Shown here: positions 1 through 7,748 of the stretch, piece by piece
Position numbering within the stretch: the first letter of the stretch is position 1
Layout: the number at the start of each line of letters is the position of its first letter
Source: Pedobacter gandavensis
GTDB taxonomy: Bacteria; Bacteroidota; Bacteroidia; Sphingobacteriales; Sphingobacteriaceae
NCBI RefSeq assembly: GCF_014172405.1
Contig: NZ_WNXC01000001.1
Location: 682,001-746,000 of the forward strand
Reading direction: 5' to 3'
Length of the DNA: 64,000 nt
Program-made: the position numbers and the translations under genes
The notes under the pieces: model-generated
The model's database searches: none
What the model saw: only the letters and a program-made list of their open reading frames with translations
What the model was told of the DNA's origin: nothing

Positions 1-1674
<1,674 letters not shown>

Positions 1675-1769
1675 TTAGATCACGGAGCTTTTTGTTGATG
1701 TTTGTCGGTTTGATCGAAAAATCATTAGCTCTGTATTTAATAATTTCTCCCGTTAAATCGTTTATTCAG

Positions 1770-1787
1770 TTTGACAAATTTGTCAAA
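1770..1787. promoter_or_regulatory. perfect 18-bp palindrome, candidate operator
   Basis: TTTGACAAATTTGTCAAA is identical to its own reverse complement. It lies 111 bases upstream of the SPT start codon, in the SPT/112-residue-gene divergent region. The 9-base half-sites suggest a dimeric helix-turn-helix repressor site. No T-run follows, so it is not a terminator. Operator function is inferred. Confidence 0.4.
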
Positions 1788-2082
1788 TAATGAAAAACTC
1801 CCCAAAGCTAAGATCATAAACACAGAAAACAAAACTTGAGGTCCTACAAGTTTGAATATATTACTTTTTAAAACAAAATTTACAATTTTCTTATAAATTC
1901 TTTGGTTTTAGACCACAAATAAACTGTCTACTGCTTTATGATTTGCAAGCAAGGATACAATTTTGATACCAAAAAACAAAACTTAGTTCTGGTTATGTAT
2001 CATAAAATCCTGATTTAAGCGTTTGAAGCGATTAATATTCTGGATAAATCGAAGGCTTTCTACCTGATCAAAAGATTTTATG

Positions 2083-2090
2083 TATTTTTG
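2083..2090 (+). promoter_or_regulatory. Bacteroidota -7 box upstream of the 2107 gene
   Basis: TATTTTTG matches TAnnTTTG and ends 16 bases before the ATG at 2107. A TTTC at 2057-2060 lies 22 bases upstream and could be a weak -33 element. Confidence 0.5.
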
Positions 2091-2106
2091 AAAAAAAAAA
2101 GAATAC

Positions 2107-2445
2107 ATGAGCACTATCAATACCATACCAACGTTCGAGAATTTCACTGATTTTTATAAGCAGGTGGTGGAGCCTTTAAAGCAAGCCAATGTGGCACACA
2201 TCAGATTAGATGGAAAACTAAAAGGAAAAACAAGGAACGTCTTTGCCTACTTCATGTATAAAGATAAAAAATGGAGAGTGGATGCGGATACCTATATCGA
2301 CAGATTAAAGTTGGCTTATGAAGCTGCGCAACAATCTGACGAACCATTCGTAATCAAACCTACAAGAAATCATAAAGGGGAAGCATTGTGCATCAAAGGA
2401 CAGCCAGTTAGAAACGATAAATTTAACGTTTACAGCGTAGGTTAA
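2107..2445 (+). CDS. conserved small protein of unknown function
   Basis: A 112-residue soluble, basic protein without signal peptide or membrane segment. I do not recognise a named domain. The middle (KTRNVFAYFMYKDKKWRVDAD) alternates charged and aromatic residues, and the tail contains KPTRNHKGEALCIKGQPVRN. It stands alone with its own TAnnTTTG promoter and is followed 28 bases later by a strong hairpin terminator. A small nucleic-acid-associated or stress protein is possible from its basic character, but that is a guess. Confidence 0.75.
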   Translation: MSTINTIPTFENFTDFYKQVVEPLKQANVAHIRLDGKLKGKTRNVFAYFMYKDKKWRVDADTYIDRLKLAYEAAQQSDEPFVIKPTRNHKGEALCIKGQPVRNDKFNVYSVG

Positions 2446-2473
2446 TTAAAAACCACCGTATAGCACCCATAGA

Positions 2474-2510
2474 AAAGGCGATAGGATTTATTCCTATCGC
2501 CTTTATTATT
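2474..2510. terminator. bidirectional intrinsic terminator
   Basis: A 13-base-pair perfect stem (2474-2486 with 2492-2504) around a 5-base loop. The arms begin with AAA and end with TTT followed by an AT-rich tract, so it can serve both the plus-strand gene ending at 2445 and the minus-strand gene ending at 2526. Confidence 0.85.
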
Positions 2511-2525
2511 TTATCGGTCAATCGA

Positions 2526-3143
2526 TTAGCCTTCTTTTTTGATATAGGTCTTATTACCGTTTTTGTTGATGTAATATTTACCACCTCTTGGACCGGTTAG
2601 AATTTCTTCTCCGTTTGGTCCTTTAAGACTTCTATCCACGGTAGGTTTGTAATCTTTAGCCGCTGCTGCTGCTTTGGTAGTTGTTGCCGCTGCTGCTCCT
2701 GCCGCTACCGGGGCTGCTGCTGCCGCCGCTTTATAACGTTTATCTGGCGTGCCATCTTTTTTAAGCCCAGGTGTACTTGCTGCTACCGTTTTTGCCGCCG
2801 CTTCTTTTTTAGTTACTGCTGCAGCTTTAGTTTCTGCGGCAGTTGTTTTCGCCGCTGCTGAATAACGTTTGTCTGGCGTGCCGTCCTTTTTCATTTTAGC
2901 ACCAGTTGCCGCTGCAGCTGCTGCCTCAGCTTTTGTTGCTTTTTTCGCTGCCGCAGCTTCTTTTTTTGCTGCTGCCGCTTCTTTCTTAGCCGCTGCTGCC
3001 GTTGCCTTTGCGTCCGCGGTAGCTGTAGTCGTTTGTTTTTTTGCTTTTTGTTTGGTTGCTGCTGCTGTAGATGCCGCAGTTTGAGCCATACTTAGACTTA
3101 CACAGAAGGTCAGCATGGTAAGGACTGAAAGTAGTTTTTTCAT
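2526..3143 (-). CDS. exported Ala/Lys-rich repeat protein with C-terminal PBCV basic-adaptor-like motif
   Basis: I chose the ATG at 3143, giving 205 residues, because MKKLLSVLTMLTFCVSLSMA is a textbook signal peptide; an upstream in-frame TTG would add 18 residues and bury it. The mature protein is mostly Ala, Lys, Thr and Glu in low-complexity blocks. Two copies of KKDGTPDKRY (about residues 85-94 and 128-137) punctuate it. The C-terminus (about 174-203) carries GPNGEEILTGPRGGKYYI then NKNGNKTYIKK, which resembles the PBCV-specific basic adaptor motif known from large DNA viruses and Bacteroidota. A periplasmic or outer-surface role, perhaps binding an anionic polymer through its basic repeats, is inference. 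It shares a terminator with its convergent neighbour. Confidence 0.8.
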   Translation of the reverse strand: MKKLLSVLTMLTFCVSLSMAQTAASTAAATKQKAKKQTTTATADAKATAAAAKKEAAAAKKEAAAAKKATKAEAAAAAATGAKMKKDGTPDKRYSAAAKTTAAETKAAAVTKKEAAAKTVAASTPGLKKDGTPDKRYKAAAAAAPVAAGAAAATTTKAAAAAKDYKPTVDRSLKGPNGEEILTGPRGGKYYINKNGNKTYIKKEG

Positions 3144-3368
3144 GGTTTTCTTTTTTGATACGCGGTTAATAATAAAGATTGATTTATAGTGATACAAACA
3201 TTAAACCAATTTAATATTTAAGCAGGAATATCTAACAAAAGTGTGTAAGATTTTTAGATAATTTTCTTAGGATCAATTGTATAGGGGCTTTCTTGCTGCC
3301 GGAAAGGCCTTTTTTAACGCTAAAAATTCTTATATTGGAATCAGTTTAACGGTTTAAAATTTTTCAAC

Positions 3369-4220
3369 ATGGATCAAAGAATTATCAATCTTTACGATCA
3401 GTACACCCATAGCGGCATCAACAGGAAAGAATTCCTCAAAAAATTGGCGCTTTTAACCGGTAGTACGGCTTTGGCATTGAGCGTACTGCCGCTACTGGAA
3501 AATAATTATGCATCAGCGGCTATGATAAATGAGGAGGAGCTCAGTACCGAAAACATCACTTACAAGGGCGTTACAGGTGATATGAAAGGCTTTTTAGCCA
3601 AACCAAAAGGTAAGAAAAACTTGGGCGCTGTGCTGGTTATTCATGAAAACCGCGGACTCAACCCGCACACCATAGCGGTTACTAAAAGAGTCGCTGCTGA
3701 AGGCTTTTTAGCACTCGGCGTAGATGGATTGTCTCCTTTTGGGGGCACTCCGACAGATGAAGACAAAGCCAGAGAGTTGATTGGGAAGCTAAATCCAGAA
3801 GAAAACCTGCAAAATTATCTCCGTGGATTAGATTATTTAAGAAGACATCCAGATGGAAATGGAAAAGTAGGCTGTGTCGGTTTTTGTTGGGGTGGTGGAC
3901 TGGCCAATAATTTGGCAGTAAACGATCCTACGCTTCAAGCAGCAGTAGCCTATTACGGCATGCAGCCAAAAACGGCAGATGTAGGTATGATTAAAGCAGA
4001 CCTGATGTTGCATTACGCCGGACTGGATGAAAGGATCAATGCAGGGATACCTGAATTTGAAGTAGCGCTCAAGGAAAACCACATTCCTTATCAGCTCTTT
4101 ATTTATGAAGGCGTAAATCATGCTTTTAATAATGATACCTCCCCAACCAGATACAATGAAGCGGCAGCTAAGTTAGCATGGGGGAGAACAATAGGACTAT
4201 TTAAGAAAGATCTGGCCTAA
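3369..4220 (+). CDS. exported dienelactone hydrolase family protein
   Basis: A 283-residue alpha/beta hydrolase. The catalytic triad of dienelactone hydrolases is complete: C173 in GCVGFCWGGG, D220 in AGLDERIN and H251 in NHAFNN, with E93 of IHENRG in the place of the active-site glutamate. The first 50 residues are a signal-like region, with NRKEFLKK followed by a hydrophobic stretch, close to a twin-arginine (Tat) motif in which the second arginine is lysine. Export of the folded enzyme is therefore likely. The true substrate is unknown; many Bacteroidota DLH proteins act on lactones or esters other than dienelactone. Monocistronic, followed by a hairpin terminator. Confidence 0.87.
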   Translation: MDQRIINLYDQYTHSGINRKEFLKKLALLTGSTALALSVLPLLENNYASAAMINEEELSTENITYKGVTGDMKGFLAKPKGKKNLGAVLVIHENRGLNPHTIAVTKRVAAEGFLALGVDGLSPFGGTPTDEDKARELIGKLNPEENLQNYLRGLDYLRRHPDGNGKVGCVGFCWGGGLANNLAVNDPTLQAAVAYYGMQPKTADVGMIKADLMLHYAGLDERINAGIPEFEVALKENHIPYQLFIYEGVNHAFNNDTSPTRYNEAAAKLAWGRTIGLFKKDLA

Positions 4221-4221
4221 G

Positions 4222-4260
4222 AAAGCTACGGAGCTGGTCATCTCCAGCCCCATAGCTTTT
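4222..4260 (+). terminator. intrinsic terminator of the dienelactone hydrolase gene
   Basis: Starts two bases after the stop codon. A 16-base stem with two mismatches (arms AAAGCTACGGAGCTGG and CCAGCCCCATAGCTTT), loop TCATCT, ending in a short T-run. Confidence 0.75.
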
Positions 4261-4691
4261 CAGCCGTAATGCGCTACTTTTTGAGCAAAAATTGGCGCAT
4301 ATCCAAGAGGATAATTGGAGAAAACGCTTAAAATTGAGCAAAAACAAAGCATAACAGCGTCATTAAATTAAACATCAGGGAAAAGAAATCAGCCTCCATA
4401 CTTGCAATATGAGCTGTTCATTTGGCCGTTATAAAAAAATCTTTGTTTTTTTTCAGTGCGTAGAAAAAATCTTGTTCGCTACACATAATGAGTGTGTTGA
4501 CTTTTATTAATCTTCATTTCAGTGTCATGAAGACCTATAAAACGGTTATTTGTTTAAAATAATACAGTGCTTTAAAACAAAAATAACGGCCGGCTGTTTG
4601 AAACAGTAATTAGATAATTATACTTATAACTGACACTAGCATTGGAATTTAAGCTAAAAATGCTTAACTTTGTGCAAATTTTTAAACATTA
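4261..4691. other. 431-base intergenic region, no gene seen
   Basis: AT-rich with many stops in all frames. Besides the promoter at 4642-4672 it contains a small inverted repeat CTGTTTGAAACAG (about 4597-4609). The long stretch before an RNA-binding-protein gene might include a structured leader, but the promoter position argues that most of it is not transcribed with that gene. Confidence 0.6.
4642..4672 (+). promoter_or_regulatory. strong Bacteroidota promoter for the RRM gene
   Basis: TTG at 4642-4644, a 20-base spacer, then TAACTTTG at 4665-4672, a perfect TAnnTTTG match. Transcription should start near 4678-4680, giving a leader of about 12 to 14 bases. Confidence 0.75.
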
Positions 4692-5000
4692 ATGAAGATA
4701 TTTATTACAGGCCTTCCGTTAGAAGTAGGGGAAGATGAATTAACAGCCGTTTTTGGTGATTTCGGTCAAGTAAAATCACTTAGGATTATCAAAGATCGCG
4801 AAACTGGTCAGAGTCGTGGGTTTGGTTTTGTGGAAATGCCAGTAGAAGAAGAGGCAAAAGAAGCAATCAAACGCATGAACGGTGGCGATTATAACGGTAA
4901 TCGAATTAAAGTTGCTGAAGCTCAAGAGAAACCAGGTACTGGTGGCGCTGGAGGCGGTGGTGGCTTTAAACGCAATAACCGTACAGAGAAAAGCTATTAA
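4692..5000 (+). CDS. RNA recognition motif (RRM) protein with Gly-rich tail
   Basis: A 102-residue single-RRM protein. RNP2 is KIFITGL (residues 2-8) and RNP1 is RGFGFVEM (42-49), with the aromatic residues that stack on RNA bases in place. After the RRM comes a flexible tail, GTGGAGGGGGFKRNNR. Such small RRM proteins, resembling cold-inducible cyanobacterial and eukaryotic glycine-rich RNA-binding proteins, are widespread in Bacteroidota, and a global post-transcriptional role has been proposed for related Bacteroides proteins. Monocistronic, with its own strong promoter and two successive hairpins downstream. Confidence 0.93.
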   Translation: MKIFITGLPLEVGEDELTAVFGDFGQVKSLRIIKDRETGQSRGFGFVEMPVEEEAKEAIKRMNGGDYNGNRIKVAEAQEKPGTGGAGGGGGFKRNNRTEKSY

Positions 5001-5017
5001 TAGCTTTTTTCTTTTTA
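4989..5017 (+). terminator. intrinsic terminator overlapping the RRM stop codon
   Basis: Arms AAAAGCTA (4989-4996) and TAGCTTTT (5001-5008), loop TTAA containing the stop codon, followed by a T-rich run. Confidence 0.75.
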
Positions 5018-5056
5018 TAGTCTATAAACTCTATATTTAGAGATAAATCCATATAG

Positions 5057-5095
5057 AGCAGGGAATATAATGCAAATTACATTCCCTGCTTTTTT
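5057..5095 (+). terminator. second intrinsic terminator, overlapping the convergent gene end
   Basis: A 10-base-pair stem AGCAGGGAAT / ATTCCCTGCT (5057-5066, 5081-5090) followed by TTTTTT. It overlaps the last codons of the minus-strand gene ending at 5077. The T-run favours plus-strand use. Confidence 0.75.
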
Positions 5096-5688
5096 ATGTC
5101 TAACAGGCCGATAACCAGGCTTTTCCATTGCGGATAGGAGAATCCGATCTTCGCCATCCAACCCACCAATACATTTCTTACATTATTCACCAAGACTCCG
5201 GTTTCAGCATTAGGAATTTCATTTCTTCCATGCACTTCGGCATGAACCTCCATACCTGCCCGATAAACTTTAAAGGTAGAAGTGGCTTTATCTTTGAAAA
5301 AATGAGCAGTTTCCTTGTTTGGATGTAGAGGATTTGGAGCAGGTCTCACCCTGATGGCAATCATTTGCCCCGTCGGAGATTGTTCTTCGCGGATCCATTC
5401 TACCTGAACCCAATCAAATCCATCACCCTTGGTCGTTCCAGGGCCAGGAATATGGATCTTAAAATGATCACCTTCATTTACTTGTCTGCGGATTTCCTTT
5501 CCAGTAGGATCAGTAAGCATAAAAGTGGCTGTCGGAGATCCACACCATTTATCCCAGTTGTATACTTGCAATAGCCGCTCCCGAACTACCGGATAAAAAG
5601 CTTTTGCACTTGCTTCATCTTTAAAGGTTACTTTCTCGAAAACATCCATTTCGGATCCTTCTTCCTGTTTCGGTATTTCATTTTTCAT
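5077..5688 (-). CDS. conserved protein of unknown function
   Basis: A 203-residue soluble protein with an acidic N-terminus and no signal peptide or membrane helix. I cannot assign a family. Visible landmarks are a Trp/Cys-rich stretch YNWDKWCGSPTATFMLTDP (about 43-61), IHIPGPGTTKGDGFDWVQVE (about 78-97), and a C-terminal half with alternating hydrophobics (NVRNVLVGWMAKIGFSYPQW). The strand-rich middle would suit a small ligand- or lipid-binding barrel, but this is only an impression. It is monocistronic and converges on the RRM gene. The ATG at 5688 is the only good start. Confidence 0.75.
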   Translation of the reverse strand: MKNEIPKQEEGSEMDVFEKVTFKDEASAKAFYPVVRERLLQVYNWDKWCGSPTATFMLTDPTGKEIRRQVNEGDHFKIHIPGPGTTKGDGFDWVQVEWIREEQSPTGQMIAIRVRPAPNPLHPNKETAHFFKDKATSTFKVYRAGMEVHAEVHGRNEIPNAETGVLVNNVRNVLVGWMAKIGFSYPQWKSLVIGLLDIKKQGM

Positions 5689-5857
5689 AAGAAAACATTT
5701 TTGATAGCCATATTTAGTTGGTAAATAAGCTCATTTTTTATTTACTGAACACATTTGACGATAATCTTAAACTGAATAACGCATCTGTTTATAATTTGTT
5801 TCTCAGATAATACTTTAAGGCTAAAGAATTTACCGTGTATTTTATTAAATTAGGATT

Positions 5858-7084
5858 ATGAAAGTTGATTATATAGCGCTGTCTGTCCCTGTTTTTTTTA
5901 TCCTTATAGGAATTGAACTGGCATGGTCCTTTTACAAAAAGCTCGACTATTACCGTTTCAATGATTCTATTTCAAATTTGAGCCAGGGAATAGGGCAGCA
6001 GCTCACCGGGATCTTCATGAAAACAGCCGTGTTTTTCGGCTACCTATATATTTTTGAACACTGGCGGTTATTTGATCTGCCCAAAAATATCTGGGTTTGG
6101 CTTTTGCTATTCCTTGGTGTAGACTTCTTTTATTATTGGTTTCACCGCATGAGTCACCAGGTCAACGCGTTATGGGCGGCACATATTGTTCACCATCAGT
6201 CTGAAGAATATAACCTAACTGTAGCCCTAAGACAGTCCTGGTTCCAAGGCTGGTTCTCCTGGATCTTCTATTTGCCACTGGCATTTTTAGGCTTTGATCC
6301 ATTGATGTTTTTAACCCTAAGCGCATTTAATACCTTATACCAATTCTGGATTCACACGAGAGTCATCAAGAGTATGGGCCCACTGGAGTACATCCTGAAT
6401 ACGCCATCGCATCACCGGGTTCACCATGGCTCAAACCCAAAGTATATCGATAAGAACCATGCAGGTACGCTCATCATCTGGGATCGGCTATTTGGGACTT
6501 TCCAAAAAGAAGAAGAAGAAGTTTATTATGGCATCACCACACCATTAGCGAGCTGGAATCCTCTATGGGCCAATGTTCATTATTGGGATGAGCTATGGAA
6601 TACGGCGAAACAAAGCCCAAGATGGGCAGATAAAATCAATGTATTTCTCAAACCTCCAGGTTGGTTTCCTGCACATCTTGGGGGCTTTAAAAGCGCTCCG
6701 GAGATAGACACACTTCGTTATCAAAAGTACAATCCTGCCTGCCAGCAGAAACTGGTGCCTTATGTCGTCTTTCAATTTGTAATCGGTCTTGCTGCCGCAA
6801 TCGCCATCTTGTTTTTGTATCCAACGCTGCCGGTACTGGCCTTGGTTTCCGGGGTGATTTACGTGATTCTAACCTTAGTGACCTGTTCAGCCCTGCTGGA
6901 AGAAAAGAAATGGCAGGTAAAATTTGAATTTGCTCGTCTGGTATTGGGGATTTTGATAGTTTTGCTGCAGGATTTTCCGATCGGATATCAGGTCATATTT
7001 TCTGGCCTGAACATCTGCTCGCTGGTCTGGTTTTATAACCTTCAAAAAAAGAACAATAATGCTGAAGAAATACCTGAAGTTTAA
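5858..7084 (+). CDS. sterol desaturase/fatty acid hydroxylase superfamily membrane protein, AGMO-like
   Basis: A 408-residue integral membrane di-iron oxygenase. The histidine clusters are HRMSH (96-100), HIVHH (109-113), H166 in FWIHT, HHRVHH (185-190) and H201, the full set of the superfamily. Several stretches closely match alkylglycerol monooxygenase (AGMO/TMEM195), from memory of that family: YNLTVALRQS, GPLEYILNTPSHHRVHHG, and NHAGTLIIWDRLFGTF. AGMO cleaves the ether bond of alkylglycerols using tetrahydrobiopterin. About three further hydrophobic segments lie after residue 300. The last 26 bases overlap the start of a YhhN/TMEM86 gene, another ether-lipid enzyme family, which supports a lipid role. 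The actual substrate is unproven. Confidence 0.88.
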   Translation: MKVDYIALSVPVFFILIGIELAWSFYKKLDYYRFNDSISNLSQGIGQQLTGIFMKTAVFFGYLYIFEHWRLFDLPKNIWVWLLLFLGVDFFYYWFHRMSHQVNALWAAHIVHHQSEEYNLTVALRQSWFQGWFSWIFYLPLAFLGFDPLMFLTLSAFNTLYQFWIHTRVIKSMGPLEYILNTPSHHRVHHGSNPKYIDKNHAGTLIIWDRLFGTFQKEEEEVYYGITTPLASWNPLWANVHYWDELWNTAKQSPRWADKINVFLKPPGWFPAHLGGFKSAPEIDTLRYQKYNPACQQKLVPYVVFQFVIGLAAAIAILFLYPTLPVLALVSGVIYVILTLVTCSALLEEKKWQVKFEFARLVLGILIVLLQDFPIGYQVIFSGLNICSLVWFYNLQKKNNNAEEIPEV

Positions 7085-7748
7085 CCTCTTATTCGCCCTG
7101 ATCTTTATTTTGCAGATCGTCGCGGAATTCCAACAAATTACGACCCTTAGGTATTTTATCAAACCTTGTATCGTCATTTCCTTAATGGTCATGTTCTATG
7201 TAAGCACCAATTTAAAAGGTCGTTTTCATAAACGCTTGTTTGCCGGATTGTTTTTTGCCTTGCTTGGAGATGTGCTGCTCATGTTTGCCTGGCAACATCC
7301 AAACTACTTTATTTATGGCTTACTGGCCTTCCTAATTGGACATCTCTTTTATATCAGCGCATTTTATCTGGATTTCCGTTCCGCACAGGAACTGGATAAA
7401 AAAGGAGCCAGACTCGCCATTATTTTATGCGCTGCCTTTAGCATCGCCTTTTACTTCTATTTAAGACCTCATTTGGGTGATATGAAGCTCCCGGTTATGG
7501 TTTATACTTTCGTGATCAGTTTGATGATGATGATGGCCGCATTTAGAAACCAAAGAGTAAACACACTTAGTTTTAACCTGATTCTTTTCGGTGCATTATT
7601 TTTCCTTGCATCAGATGCCACACTCGCCTATAACAAATTTGTAAAAGGCTTTGACTTTGCAGGGGTCTTCATCATGGCGACCTATATGATTGCTCAATAC
7701 CTGATCACCATGGGCGGAATAGAGAGAAAACTATTGAATAACGACTAA
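7059..7748 (+). CDS. YhhN/TMEM86 family protein (putative lysoplasmalogenase)
   Basis: A 229-residue protein, almost entirely hydrophobic, with about eight predicted membrane helices. Conserved acidic residues sit inside helices in LLGDVLLMF (about 68-76) and ASDATLAYNKF (about 187-197), the pattern of the YhhN family. TMEM86 members hydrolyse the vinyl-ether bond of lysoplasmalogens to an aldehyde and a glycerophospho-head group. The ATG lies 26 bases inside the preceding AGMO-like gene in another frame, so translation is coupled. The stop overlaps the 3' end of the convergent pbpC gene by four bases. The family is well supported; the enzyme activity in this organism is inferred. Confidence 0.87.
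   Translation: MLKKYLKFNLLFALIFILQIVAEFQQITTLRYFIKPCIVISLMVMFYVSTNLKGRFHKRLFAGLFFALLGDVLLMFAWQHPNYFIYGLLAFLIGHLFYISAFYLDFRSAQELDKKGARLAIILCAAFSIAFYFYLRPHLGDMKLPVMVYTFVISLMMMMAAFRNQRVNTLSFNLILFGALFFLASDATLAYNKFVKGFDFAGVFIMATYMIAQYLITMGGIERKLLNND

Noticed and set aside
2869..3084. Plus-strand 71-codon frame of almost pure Ala/Phe/Val opposite the Ala/Lys-rich protein gene
   Set aside because: It is the antisense shadow of the repetitive GC-biased codons of the real minus-strand gene.
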